Position numbers and translations under genes: made by a program
Shown here: positions 12,741 to 25,339 of the stretch, in pieces
Numbering within the stretch: the first letter of the stretch is position 1
Layout of the letters: every line of letters starts with the position of its first letter
Assembly (NCBI RefSeq): GCF_014905175.1
Contig: NC_057788.1
Location: 12,634,904-12,698,903, forward strand
Direction of reading: 5' to 3'
From: Aphidius gifuensis
Lineage: Eukaryota > Arthropoda > Insecta > Hymenoptera > Braconidae
Length of the DNA: 64,000 nt
The notes under the pieces: generated by a model
Databases searched by the model: none
Seen by the model: the letters and a program-made list of their open reading frames with translations, nothing else
Told to the model about the DNA's origin: nothing

Positions 12741-12769
12741 AATCTTTCAATCAACGCGTTTTTCTTATA

Positions 12770-13105
12770 TGTATAAGAAAAACTCTCCGACGAAAAACGC
12801 GTTGGCTGGAAAGACGGTCGTTTTGTATTCTTTTAACATGTAAAGTTGAGACCATTTTTTCCGGTTTTCCGGAACCTTAGAAATGATTGATTACTTTGAA
12901 CCAGTAGCCTGAACAACGAGATACCGCCTTAATTTAGTAGCATCAGAAATTCTTAGATACCTTCGGGAAAACCGAAACTGAATTATTTTCGATAGCAATA
13001 ACTGAAACTATTTGTTATAGACAGTAAGTATTTAGAGAAAGACTGTTGTCTTTGTTACAAGTTCTACTTAATTTTTCTTGGTGTCCACGGAACGTACCAA
13101 ACCAT
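12770..13105 (+). repeat. Direct partial unit of the 600 bp satellite
   Basis: Starts with ACTCTCCGACGAAAAACGCG and runs in the same direction as the main array through ATACCGCCTT to GGTGTCCACGGAACGT, where similarity stops. The array therefore changes orientation twice within about 0.6 kb. Confidence 0.7.
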
Positions 13106-13550
13106 AAACTTCTTCCATTAGTGCTTTTAGGAACATGAAGCCCATACTGAAATTCATACAATCGTTAAGTATGACTTAAAAAATGGCCGCATTGTATGTT
13201 TACTCTCAGAACTCTTTAATTGCAAGTTCAAAAATTTTTCTTCTAATATTTCTTTTATTCTATGATATTTTTCCGTTTTTCTCTGATATTTTTCCAGTTT
13301 CTCGGATTCAGTCCACTTCGTAGAAATAGATGATGTTATACACGTATTCCAAACAGTCATAACTCTGTACTCTATTTTCTATCATTAGTTCGTTTAAGTT
13401 CTATGAAAAGTCTTCAGAACGACCAACATAATCCGGATAAAAAAATATAATAAAAGGGTTCGAGGACATCATGTAAGATATATAAATAGTGTTTTATCTT
13501 CAAGTCCTATCATATGGCCCTAACACATTTTATAAATATAGCTTAAATTG
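13105..13550. other. No recognisable gene
   Basis: AT-rich spacer. A short minus-strand frame with KYQRKTEKYHRIKEILEEK (about 13250) resembles low-complexity coiled-coil sequence and cannot be supported as a gene. Confidence 0.35.
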
Positions 13551-13554
13551 TAAA

Positions 13555-14240
13555 ATGTTTGAAGTAAAAGTTGTAGGGTTTGGAGGGGGACATTAAAAAA
13601 AAAAAAAATTCGAAAAATCCAAAATGGCGGAGTTTCCGGTATAAACATAGTTTTTTTAAACGGATACTGCATTATTTTTTGCACCAAAACTTTTTTTACC
13701 CTAAAACTAACACTTTTTATTTGAAAAATTTTCTCGATAAAATCACTTTTTTTTGGGCCGATTTTATCTGTTTATGGATTTTCCTGAAAAAATATAGCTT
13801 TTATTAGAAAATGATATTAAGAAAAGTTGCAGCGCTCAAAAAGACAAAAACAAAAAAAAAAAAAATTTTTTTTCAATTTCAAAATAGCGGAGTTTCCGGT
13901 GTGAACATTTTTGCTCCGCCATTTTGGATTTTTCGACTTTTTTTTTTTTTTTTTTCTATGTCCCCCTCAAAACCCTACAACTTTTACTTGAAATATTTTA
14001 CAATTCAAGCCAAATTTCAACACCGACTTTTACACCGAATTGTAATACCGACAACTACACTGAAAAAAAAAAATTTTTTTTTAATTTCAAAATAGCAGAG
14101 TTTCCGGTGCGAACATTTTTGCTCCGCCATTTTGGATTTTTCGATTTTTTTTTTTTTTTTTCTATGTCCCCCTCCAAACCCTACAACTTTTACTTGAAAT
14201 ATTTTACAATTCAAGCCAAATTTCTCGAAAAAATCCATTG
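13555..14240. repeat. Inverted and tandem poly-A/T repeat with 'GGCGGAG' words
   Basis: A block with GTAGGGTTTGGAGGGGGACA and AAAATGGCGGAGTTTCCGG near 13570-13640 recurs as reverse complement at about 13905-14010 and again at about 14120-14225. The last two are direct copies of each other. The lysine/phenylalanine-rich frames here are read-through of the homopolymers. Confidence 0.7.
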
Positions 14241-14719
14241 ATAAATTAAATCGAGATACTCTGTATACATAAATCAACACCATTATTTTTTAAGTAATGA
14301 AATAATTGTTGCAACCCGCCATATATAAGTCCAGGTCAAAGTCAAGGTACACGCCGTCGCTAGATTGTGAATTATAATACCGACAACTACACTGAAAAAA
14401 AAAATTTTTTTTCTAAAAAAAAATTATTCTGAAATGTAAAAAATACAATTTTGTTTCATTAAAATCCGAAATCGATTTAGAAACTTTTTTTTGTTTTAAC
14501 TCAATGATAAATTTTTCTGAGATAAAAAAATCTTTGAAACAAAAACAAAAATAATTTTGAAAGATAAAAATTTTTTTTGGTTTATAAAATTTTATCATTT
14601 CAAAGATAAAAAAAATTATTTTAGGTTGAAAGTCTAAATTTTTTGTCTGAGAAAAATTTATTTTACGAAGGCTAGGAGCCATAGGCTCAGCCGGAGTATT
14701 GTATTTTATAACGAAAAAA

Positions 14720-16330
14720 AAAAAACGTTCATAACTTACGAACTGATTGAAGGAAAATCATCGTATTAGGCTTAAATGATGCGTTTTCGAAAACTCTATC
14801 GCCCGCATAATAGGTTTTTTCATCCATCTTCAATAGTTTTTGAACGAAAAAAAAAAAACTATGAAAAAAAAATAAAATAATCGCATATTTAATTTTATTT
14901 CTCAGAAACTATTCAAGGCCGAAAAAAAAGCCAAATATGCCATAATAGAGCTTTATGAGGCCTTTCATTTAAGCTTAGTTTGATGTCTCTATCTTCATTA
15001 TCCCGAAAGTTATAACGGTTTTAAACGAATTTGAAAAAATTAGAAATCGAATAACTCGACCAAAAATAAGAATAAAGACTTCGTATTAGGCTCATTTTTT
15101 GCGTCTCAAAAAACTCTATCGCCCGCATTGTCGGTTTTTTCCTCTATCTTCAATAGTTTTTGAACGAAAAAAAAAAAAACTACGAAATAAAAAAAAAATA
15201 ATCACATATTTAATTTTATTTCTCAGAAACTATTCAAGGCCTAAAAAAAAGCCAAATATGCCATAATAGAGCTTCATGAGGCCTTTCATTTAAGCTTAGT
15301 TTGATGTCTCTATCTTCATTATCCCGAAAGTTATAACGGTTTTAAACAAATTTAAAAAAATTAGAAATCGAATAACTTGACCAAAAAAGAAAGTAAAGAC
15401 TTCGTATTAGGCTTATTTTTTGCGTCTCAAAAACTCTATCGCCCGCATTATCGGTTTTCTCCTCTATCCTCAATAGTTTTTGAACGAAAAAAAAAAAACT
15501 ACGAAATAAAAAAAAAATAACCACATATTTAATTTTTTTTCTCAGAAACTATTCAAGGCCTAAAAAAAAGCCAAATATGCCATAATAGAGCTTCATGAGG
15601 CCTTTCATTTGAGCTTAGTTTGATGTCTCTATCTTTATTATCCCGAAAGTTATAACGGTTTTAAACAAATTTGAAAAAATTAGAAATCGAATAACTTGAC
15701 CAAAAAAGAAAGTAAAGACTTCGTATTAGGCTTATTTTTTGCGTCTCAAAAACTCTATCGCCCGCATTATCGGTTTTCTCCTCTATCCTCAATAGTTTTT
15801 GAACGAAAAAAAAAAAACTACGAAATAAAAAAAAAAAAACCACATATTTAATTTTTGTTCTCAGAAACTATTCAAGGCCGAAAAAAAAGCCAAATATCCC
15901 ATAATGAAGCTTCGTGAGGCCTTTCATTTAAGCCTAGTATGATGTATTCATCTTCATTATCCCGAAAGTTATAACGGATTTCAACAAATTAAAAAAAATT
16001 AGATATTAAATAACTTGACCAAAAATTAGAATAAAGACTTTGTATTAGGCTCATATTTTTGTCTCAAAAAACTCTATCGCCTGCATTGTGGGTTTTTCCC
16101 TACATCTCCAATAGTTTTTGAAGAAAAAAAAAAAATCTTCAAAATAAATGAAAAAAACCAAATATTTGATTTCTTTTCTCAAAAACCATTTCAGGCCAAA
16201 AAATAACCCACATTTCCTACAACAGAGCTTTTTAAGAACTTTCAATTGAGCCTAATACAATGTTTCTATCTTCAGTATCCTGAGAGTTCTATTATTTTTA
16301 ATCAATTTTTCAACAATTCAGAAAAATTAG
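14720..16330. repeat. 320 bp tandem repeat, about 5 units
   Basis: The landmark AAACTCTATCG recurs at 14791, 15111, 15431, 15750 and 16069, giving a period of 319-320 bp. A further partial copy lies at 16965. Each unit contains AATAGTTTTTGAACG followed by poly-A, CAGAAACTATTCAAGGCC and CCCGAAAGTTATAACGG. Identical short minus-strand frames recur in successive units because of the tandem structure and are not genes. Confidence 0.85.
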
Positions 16331-16369
16331 GCAATGAATAACTCAACGTAAAATTGAAATAGAGAATTA

Positions 16370-17200
16370 GATTTCACGACAAAAAAAATTCAAAAAAAAA
16401 AAATTGACAGAAAAAATCACGACAAAACAAATTTCGACAAAAAAAATCACGATAAAAAAAACCACAACAAAAAGTAAAAAAAAAAAATTTAGACAAAAAA
16501 TATTTAGTGACTGAGTCAAAGATTTGAATGGTTGAATCAAATTGATAGTAATTGTTTGGCTACAATTACAGCTGAGTTAAAAATCTAGCTAAGAAAAATA
16601 ATGGAGATATTGATTGTTTGGCTACAATCACAGCTAAGTTGAAAATCTAGCTTTATAAAAATATAGCTAAGTGCAAAATCTAGCTAAGTAAAATGATGTA
16701 GATATTGATTGTTTGGCTATTATTAAGGTTAAGTAAAAATCTACTAGCTGAGTAAAAAATCTAACGGCTACACATGAGAACAATGATTTATATGAAATAT
16801 TAAATTTATTATTTAGAAAAAAAAAATTTATTATGACGTAATTTTTTTTAAAAATTTTTTCTGTCATGATTTTTCTTGTCGTGGTTTTTTTTGAGTTTTT
16901 TTTGGAAAATTTTTTTTGACATGTAACCAAGAATTCGTAACGGGATCTTATTTTGCGTCGCAAAAAACTCTATCGCCCGCATAATCGGTTTTTTTTTGCT
17001 ATCTCCAATATTTTTTGAGAAAAAAAAACAATAAACATGAAAATTTTCTTTTGAATAATGTTATTATTAATAAACCGTAAAATTTTGTAAAAAACCATAA
17101 TTTCATTATATCTGAGGAATTAAGACACCCATGGCCCTAGCCGGAGTATTGAAAATTTTTAATTTTCAACGGGTAACGTGGGCCACATGCCCCAACAAAC
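16370..17200. other. Low-complexity spacer with short repeats
   Basis: ACGACAAAAAAAATC-type words (16380-16500) return as complement near 16850-16920. Between them, GATTGTTTGGCTA plus CTAAGT.AAAATCTAGCT phrases are repeated about three times. No gene is present. Confidence 0.45.
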
Positions 17201-17206
17201 GTTACC

Positions 17207-17980
17207 AGATCTTTTTTTCATGTTAAAATTATTATTTTTAGATTTAAAATAATTTAATTTTCCGATTTAGAAAAATATTTTTTTAGATTAGCAAATAATG
17301 TTTTAATCGCTACAATTATTTTTTTATCAATTTATTAATGTTTTTACATATTTTTTTTTTTGTTTTTAAATTTGATTATTAAAAAATATTATTTTATTCT
17401 ATTGATGAATTTTTATTGTGTAATCATATACCGATATCCAAGTTTACGACTGAGTCTGTGGCACTGGACTCAGCCGAAGATTACTTTATTTACCGAGGTC
17501 TTTATATGTTTAGAAAATAAAATTACTTATGAGAAATCGAGTAAAAGCTTTGCTATCTGGCGGTGATCCTACTAACTAACTATAATAAATAATATTTTAA
17601 AATATCGATAATTCCAAAATTCACTTTCTGTCGCTAGGTGGCTTGTGTAGTTTTATTCTTTCCGACACTTACTACAAACGCTTCCTGATTCATATTCTCT
17701 GACGACAGAGTCAGCTGTTCCATCAAAATATTCCGTGGCACGAATGAATCGATGGCAAAAATTATATGAATTTACATGTATATTCCTAAATAATGTACAT
17801 ATTATATGTTATTCATATGTACATTATACATCGATGTTGATGTAATTGGAAAAAAAGTTATCCAAAAATATTAATAAATTGATAAAAAAATAATTGTACC
17901 GATTAAAAAATTATTTGCTAATTTAAAAAATATTTTCTTAAATCTAAAAATAATAATTTTAACATGAAAAAATAAATTTT
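17207..17980. repeat. Nested foldback, about 0.77 kb
   Basis: The segment 17207-17345 (ATGTTAAAATTATTATTTTT and following) is the reverse complement of about 17860-17975. The intervening ~500 bp is AT-rich; a 68-codon frame here has no supporting features. Confidence 0.55.
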
Positions 17981-18332
17981 TTTCAGACAAAAAATTTAGA
18001 CTTTCAACCTGAAATAAGTTTTTTTTTTTCATTGAAAAATATTATTTCCAACTTATAAAAATTTTTTTTTTATCTTTAAAAAAAAAATTTTAGAAACCAA
18101 AAAAAATTTTTATCTTTCAAAATTACTTTTGTTTTTGTTTCAAAAAAGATTTTTTTACCTCAGAAAAATTTATTATTAAGTTAAATCAAAAAAAAGTTTC
18201 TAAATCAATTTCGCATTTTTGTAAAACAAAATTGTATTTTTTACATTTCAGAAAAATTTTTTTTTCAATTTATAAAAATTTGGGCAATAAAAAATATTTG
18301 TCTTTTTCAGAAATTTTTTTTTTTTTTCAGTG

Positions 18333-20100
18333 TAATGTAAGTACCTTTATTAAAAATTATTTAGTGCTTGTTTCGTTAAATTTGTAATTATTGTGTAAAA
18401 TAGTTTGTGTAAAAACATGTCATTAATACGTGATTGTAGAGTCAGTGTTTACTATAAGTACGACTGAATTGCATTTCAATCCAGGCGTCCATTGTTCGGG
18501 TTTCGCATCATATTATTGGGCGACGGGTCGTTTTCAATAATTTTCAAACGCTGACTTCGTAATAACCGCATGGTCTAAATTCTGTCTCTTTTCAATATCG
18601 ACGCACGAACTATTCTAATTGGGTCATATAATTAATTATTTCTCTGTAAATCATTTTTATGAAAAAGTAACCTGTTTTGTTTTTCAATGAATTGTGTTCT
18701 GTTTCATTAAATTAAAAGTGTTGATAAAATAATTTTGATTATCATTATATTGTATTATTGTGACATATTTTCGCGTATTTTTCAGGTTCCTTTCATACTT
18801 TCCTTTATTACAAGAATTATTCCCCTACCTTTCTAATGTGTCTTAAGTGAGCTAGATAAACAAGGTTGATTAATTACATATCAGAAAAGATTATTTTATA
18901 GGGCAATATTGGGTTGTCTAACAAATAATCCGGCTACGATATTTTAGAGGGGCTCAGTATAAGAGAACGCGTTCGCGGAAGGTGAAATCAGGCCGGAAAA
19001 ATTATTTTCACGCGCGGAAGAATCCGATGGAAATCCATAAATTTCTTTTTTTTTGTGAGGAAAATAAATATGTTTAAAATTTTTTTTTTGTTTAATTTTA
19101 ACGCGGCGTCTATATTGTTGGCGTGATAAATAAATTTTTCTTGTCAGGGAATGTTGCTAAAATTTTTATTGCTGTCCCCGGAGTAAATTTGACACGAATT
19201 TTTTTTAAAAAAAAAAAAAAAAAAAGGAAAAAAAGTAAAATAAAATAAATAAAATAAAGGTACTATTGTCGGCAAATAATATTGCACATTTTTACATGGC
19301 CTTTAGCAATAAAGTTCAAGGGATATCCAGCACAAATCAAAAATACGGATAGAGTCTTGAAATTTTTCAAGTAGCTTAATGAAATAGTAATACACACGCT
19401 CAAATTTTATGATAATTTTCTCGTAGCTAATTACTTAGTAATTAATTAATAAAGTAGGCTACTTTTTTGGAGGTTATACATAGGTTCTTATGGAGAGCCC
19501 GGTTGAGTTTTTAGAAACCTGGTTAGTCATTTCACGAAAAATACGGCTAGCTTTATCAAAAACTAAGTATTGATAGAGGAAACAATAAGGAAACTTTTGA
19601 TATAAAAATTAATAGGGCTTTGAGACCTTTTCATTTCACAATAAATAAAAATAAATTTTTGTCTTTGTCTAAATACTTAAGTGGAAGTGAGAAACAAGAT
19701 TTTCTCCTTTTTTTTTTATCTCGTTCGCACTCATAGAAATATTATGTTTCTAAATGCCATCCGCAAGAGGTTTCTAGATATGCGCGGGTAACACCTTAAT
19801 GGGACTTTCGGGAAAGCGATAAACTTTTATTTTTTTTAATCTTTCTGGTCTCTTTTTATCTTTTCATTTGATTACTGGGTTTGCCTACTTTAGTTATTGG
19901 GTTTTCCCAAATTTTGATGTTTTTTTTTTTCTTTTCTCACTGTGTAAAAGTACCCCCCTTTAACTTTTAACTATAGCCGACAACCAAGCCGAACGAACAA
20001 TGAATAAAAGAGAAAGAAAAGGGAGAAAAAAATATGAAATAAAATAATAGCATGAGAAAAAGTTTGCATGACCAATTGTAAAATTTAGTTAGTGTAATAT
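18333..20100. other. No recognisable gene
   Basis: AT-rich sequence with homopolymer runs (for example poly-A at 19208-19225). A brief GC-richer patch at 18935-19020 (GAACGCGTTCGCGGAAGG) has no frame. Nothing further could be supported on either strand. Confidence 0.4.
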
Positions 20101-20531
20101 GTGTCTATTAGAGTGTTTTTTTTTTCGATATTTTTTTTTTCTTCACCCATCTCCATACAAGTTTATACAACTCTAAATCATGCCCAGAAAAAATTTGAAC
20201 TCAATTAAAAAATATTTAGAGGTGGTTCAAGGGTCATTTGTTTTTTCCATTTGATTAACATGGGGTTAATACACTTCCTTCACTATTTTGATCATGGAGG
20301 CTTTAATTTTCGACCGTTCAAGTTCGCGTTTGTCTCATTTTATAGAGTATTGAATTTTATAGCATATAGTATTTATAGTTTTGATCATTTACAATTCTGT
20401 TTTTCAGAAAAATTGGAAATACTGCCTTTTTAAGCAATATTTCAATATTTTTTTAAACTTTCTCATTTACAATAACTTAAACATAAATTGAATCTTAAAC
20501 CCGAATGAATATACTCCTTTTGTGATATTCA

Positions 20532-20783
20532 AATAGTATATTTCGTTACAAGTGCCCACTCAGAGAGTGTGCTCACAACTCATTTGGGGGGGAAACACTC
20601 GCCAAGGCTCGTGCTTGCCCCTCCAAATTCGTTGAGAGCACACTCTCTGATTGGGCACATGTAACGAACCATATTTTATGGTACTAGGGACAGTGGTAAT
20701 AATGTGTGAATTTCTAAAAAGCGCACTACCCCTCTTGCGCTTTGGAAATTCACACATTATTCCCACTGCCCTTGTAACATAAA
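20532..20783 (+). mobile_element. Composite double-hairpin MITE, copy 1
   Basis: Two hairpins sit side by side. The first has arms TTTCGTTACAAGTGCCCACTC and its complement (ending TGTAACGAACC), with a GC-rich loop of about 60 bp. The second has arms GGTAATAATGTGTGAATTTC and its complement. The outer ends TTTCGTTACAAG and CTTGTAACATAAA are roughly inverted. Other copies lie at 43580-43831 (full length, loop inverted) and 7519-7615 (deleted). Confidence 0.8.
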
Positions 20784-21078
20784 GTAATAACTGAGCACAA
20801 TTGTCATTTATGATGAAAATAAGTGAATTTTACAGGGAATAGAATGAAAATCACCAAATGATAAGAGAATGAATCAGTATTTTTTATTGAAATTACTATT
20901 CAACCGTCGACTTTAGGAAGAAACAAATGTTGAATTATTACAGATAATAATAACAATAATAGAGATACCAATAAAATGACAATAATAACAATTTTAATAT
21001 ATATAATTATAATAATAAATAATCATGTATTCAAATTAAAATTAAGTTATTTCAACAACAACGTTATAAGTGAGAAAT

Positions 21079-24000
21079 TCATAACTCCATGGTAGACAGA
21101 AACGTTTTTTTATGTTCATTTGGAATTATCTTTCGGTGATGGCTAATAAATTGATTCTGTTCCTCATTTCTTGTTAAACCATCGCCTAAATATTGCATGA
21201 GAGCAATATCTCTCTCTGCGACGTCATTTACAACTTGTAAATTTTTAAATACATGCAAACATTTTTTATATGAATCAGCATTTTCCCATTGACTCTGATC
21301 TGTTTTCAAAAAATCGTACGATAAATCAAAATTTCTAAAGAGATCATGGGATTGTTTTGTCACAAAATCACTCACATCTTGTGATAAAACGAATTTATAG
21401 TTTTTTTCTTTCAACAGCGGTTTTCGTTGATTGTCAAATTTTTCTCTAGAAAATATAGCATCAGTCATTTTTTTTTTGATCTCGCAAGATAGATTTTTAT
21501 CGAAAAAAGCTATTCCTACGAGTTCTTGTGACAAATACCACATGTGTGACGTTACTTTATTGATAGCTGCCTTTGCCATCGTTGAATTAATTTTACGATA
21601 TTTTACTAATTGTTGCAATAACGTTAAGTCAGTGTGCGGAGCTTGAATTGCACTTGGTGCAGTAAACCAAGATCTCAAGTAAAAAAGTATTATGAAAATA
21701 CAAATTTCTCGTAAATTATTCAAGTCGTCATCTGCTAACTCAAATGATTCTCTGAAAATAAACATTTTCAAACTGTATATGGCTTTTGATAACCATCTTG
21801 CATGACTATCAGCTCCAGGTTTTTTGAATATGTATTCAGCAGGTGGTACTTCTCCCAAGAATATAAATGATAACTCTAGAAACTCGGCGTAATCACATCT
21901 TAGTTGTATTACCTGAAATTTGAGTTCAGACGATTAATTATACATAAATTAAATATAGAAAGATGTTAATTAACCGAGTAACGGGTCAAATTTTTTGAGT
22001 TAGCTAAAACTTGGATTAGAACGGAAAGAGTTAGTCAAAATTTTCCTAAGCTTAAATAAAATTATAAGTTATATAAAGATGAAGTAAATTGTATCGTGAA
22101 AAAATTCCAAGTTTTTAATGAGTATTTTGAGATTCTACGTCACGAGACTAAAACTTATTTCTCTGCGTTAGTATACTTTTTTTCCTCTATAATTTACTTG
22201 CTCACCTCAATTTGATTAGAGATAAAACTAATAATTTCTTCTCGTTTTTCCCATGATATTCTTTGAACTACTATATTGTCTTCCATTCCTGATTTATAAT
22301 CCTGTCGATTAATATTACACCAGACATTTCTAAAAGATTCAAAAATTGGTACTTTTGGACCAACCGTTTTGGGCCAGCACGTTTCAAATACACTTCGAAG
22401 TATAAGTTTTCGTGTGTGGTGACGACTAGCAAAATAAAATAATTTCTTGTCTAACATTTTCTCGATGAGAGCACAAGCTCCATTTTTAGTTCCTGTAAAA
22501 TAAGAAAAAAAGACTATCAATTGTTGCAAACTCTATACAAGCTTATTGAAATATTTATTTTGTGTTTTTTTTAATTATTAAATCAATCAATTTTTCCATA
22601 TTGTAAATAAAGTAAAGAATTAGAATTTTGTCTACATATTGTATTTTGAGAATGAAATAAAATTACTTTTGAATGACGCGAACATGTGATCAGAAACAGA
22701 AATTTGATGATAATCGTAGTATAAGTAAGTATGAAACGAAAAATCCTGAATTATGCGTTGCGAATCAAAAAATAGTGTGACAAGTGCTCAAACTTTACCT
22801 GTATTTGTAGCAGTCGTATCAAAACACATGCCCTTTACTCTATCTGTAATATTCCATTCATTTAATGTTTCAACAACTATTTGAGCATAGTTAATGCCTC
22901 GAGATTCATTCATTTTTGGTATTCCAAGAAGCTGTTTGTTTCCTAAACCCGTTAGAAAAATTGCTACTCGATCAACTTTTTTTAACTGTGAAACTTCAGT
23001 GGTCATTTTACCATCCCAATGCACCACTAAAGAATCTGCTGTTTTTAATTTTTTTTTTATTTCGGAAGAATACGCTGTTCTATATTTGATTCGACGCTCG
23101 TATATTGTCGATGCACTAACATTCACTGTATCGAGGTCAATATTAAGTGCTTTTAAAACTGCAATCAAAATCATCGAAGCGGCTCCGTTTGTAGTCTTCG
23201 TTCGATCGAGAACTGCGGCAAGTTCCGGTGTGATAATATTAATTTTCTTTGTTTTTTGAGTAAACAATATATCGTTCTCAAAATTAGAAATTTGTCTTTC
23301 TACTTCATGATGAGATGTCATAGATGATTCACTAGTTGCTGTCGAAACTTGGCTACAACCTTCGCAGAATGGAAAAATTTAACTATTATTTAGTAAAAAC
23401 AAAAGTATACGAATTTTTATTACCTGTTATTGTGTTACTCAAAACATTCGTTCTGTTGATTTCAATGCAGCCAGATTCACTTGAACCTGTTAAATTAATT
23501 TATTTACTTTAATTTAATTAATTATTGATGTTTATGATAATTATTGATATAGTTAGTATATTAATTATTTTATTGTTTACCTGCGTCATTATTTTCTTTG
23601 CCTAATACTAAACCCGAAAAATCTCCACTCAATGTGCGATTCACTATGTTTATGTGAGAAAAAAATGAATTAAACCCAAAAAAACTTCAACTACATCTAT
23701 TGTTGTGAGAGAAATATTTATTCTTTTAAAAAAATCGATAAGTAAAACAAGTCATCCTTAAGGAGTGTCAAGTTGTTTTTCCCCCAATATATTTGTATCC
23801 ACCTCTCTAACTTGCAGCACTGGAGTTATAATTCCACGACGGTTACAATCTCTTTGCGATTTTAAAAAATGAGTTGTCCGTGGTGACAAGGATTTTTCAA
23901 CTTTATTTAAAGCAATATCGAAACATGTGTCAAGAGCTTTAATGAACTCAGTGTATTTCACTGAAGCACTAGAGGTTTTTTGTAGTCTTTTTTTTTTATC

Positions 24001-24265
24001 ACTATCCACGACTTATGTAATGCAGTTATTTTACGCAGAACAGATGACTTGGAACATACTGGGATACCAGCTTTTTTCCAAAATTGTTCAACTTCATTAT
24101 ATACATTTATAGCAGACTCTAGGATGGTTTGTTTTAAAGACAAGTGTTTGTATAAAAAAAGCTGTATCACTTGACGTTTCGTTGGCAACTTTCGTGAAAT
24201 AATTTTTTCAATTCTTTTTCCAATAAGATACTCGTTTTCACTTTTTTTTTTTTTTTATTTTCCAT
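21079..24265 (-). CDS. hAT-like transposase, six exons
   Basis: Predicted transposase of the surrounding transposon. Exons inferred from GT-AG borders and matching phase: about 24265-23760, 23643-23581, 23486-23424, 23359-22799, 22492-22206 and 21912-21079. The junction between the first and second exon is not resolved. Recognisable blocks are VHWDGKMT, then MCFDTTATNTG split across the exon 4/5 border, ASRHHTRKLIL in exon 5, and a last exon with GADSHARWLSKAIY, LSQELVGIAFFD and VVNDVAERDIALMQ ending LTRNEEQNQF. These belong to a widespread insect family usually annotated as uncharacterised. The invariant Asp and the His-rich block suit an RNase H-fold transposase, which is inference. An A-tract near 23990-24000 shifts the frame in exon 1, so this copy may be inactive. 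The start ATG at 24265 lies before another poly-A tract. Confidence 0.75.
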
Positions 24266-25339
24266 ATTAATCAATATTCCCACTTATAAAATGTAATTAC
24301 AATGCTTTTAGATATATTTTTCAACTGAACAACAAGAAATAAGAGATGTCAAGTAAAATATGTCATCCTTACCTTTTCCGTTGGACTCATAAAAATTAAA
24401 ATGGCGGCCTAACTATAGCCAATTAAAAACGTTCAGATGAAAATATTAAAACAACCAATAAGAAAATCCTTATATAAAGTAAATTCTATTTGATAGATGA
24501 TAGTATCCCAAGATAGAAAAGAAAAAAGAAAAATAATAATATCCAAACGAAAATTATATAATCATCATTCTTATTGTTATATTATTGTTATTATTATTGT
24601 TAATATTTCTACTAAAACGAATTTACTTTTCTCGTTTGATTCTAACTATTTTTCTATATATTTTTATTTATATTAGTAGAAAAAGCAATCAAAATACAGG
24701 AAAAATAAAAAAAATAGTGAAATAATGCTTCAAAAAGGTAGTATTTTCAATTTTTCTGAAAAAAAAGTGTAAATGATCAAAACTATGAATATTATATGCT
24801 ATAAAATTCAATACTCTATAAAATAAAACCAACGCGAACTTGAACGGTCGAAAATTAAAGCCTCCATGATCAAAATGGTGAATGAACTGTATTAACACCA
24901 TGTTAATCAAATGGAAAAAACGAATGACCCCTGAACCACCTCTAAATATTTTTCGATTGAGTTCAAATTTTTTCTGGGCATGATTTAAAGCTGTATAAAC
25001 TTGTATGAAGATGGGTGAAGAGAAAAAAAAATATCGAAAAAAAAAAAACACCCTAGTGTCTATGATATGTCAATTATTTAATCTTTGTTGTTTGTGTAAC
25101 AATTCAAAAATATTCGTTTTACGTATAACTAACTCCAATAAGTAATAATAAGAACTAATAAAAAAATCACGTAAGTAAGTGTGAGCAAACCCTGTATGAT
25201 TATTATTATTCTTCTTCAGCTAGATATTCAGCGTGACATGCAACTACTCCGAAAGAAGTTTCTCTTCCGTCGCACGTACTCCCAACACGCTAATTTTCCT
25301 TTAACACGAAACATTTTTTTAAGAATCATGGTCATCGAG

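Larger units (their letters stand above)
14390..18332. mobile_element. TIR-bounded block, about 3.9 kb, no protein
   Basis: The left end CACTGAAAAAAAAAA (14390) is matched by TTTTTTTTTTTTTCAGTG at the right (ending 18332). About 270-330 bp on each side are inverted copies, including TACAATTTTGTTT-type and TTAGACTTTCAACCTG-type blocks (14450-14650 against 18000-18240). TA flanks both ends, which would fit a TA target duplication. Inside are a tandem array and a nested foldback; no transposase is present. The phrase preceding the left end (ACCGACAACTACACTG) also occurs at 14047, so the left boundary is uncertain. Confidence 0.55.
20109..25055 (-). mobile_element. Complete hAT-like DNA transposon with 8 bp target duplication
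   Basis: The termini TAGAGTGTTTTTT (20109) and AAACACCCTA (ending 25055) are inverted. The inverted repeats extend about 340 bp inward, sharing CTTCACCCATCT, AGAGGTGGTTCA and TTTTCGACCGTTCAAGTTCG blocks. The element is flanked by identical 8 bp sequences, GTGTCTAT at 20101-20108 and 25056-25063, the target-site length typical of the hAT superfamily. One multi-exon gene (minus strand) fills the interior. A composite MITE has inserted between the left terminal repeat and the 3' end of the gene. Confidence 0.85.

Noticed and set aside
13811..14241. Overlapping 94-105 codon plus-strand frames and an 88 codon minus frame
   Set aside because: They translate poly-A/T tracts (FFFF/KKKK) of an inverted repeat and have no codon pattern of a gene.
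15342..15843. Two nearly identical 60-codon minus-strand frames
   Set aside because: They are the same stretch of successive 320 bp tandem units; no start context or conservation beyond the repeat.
22894..23259. 121-codon plus-strand frame
   Set aside because: Antisense of exon 4 of the minus-strand transposase, which has matching splice sites and family blocks.
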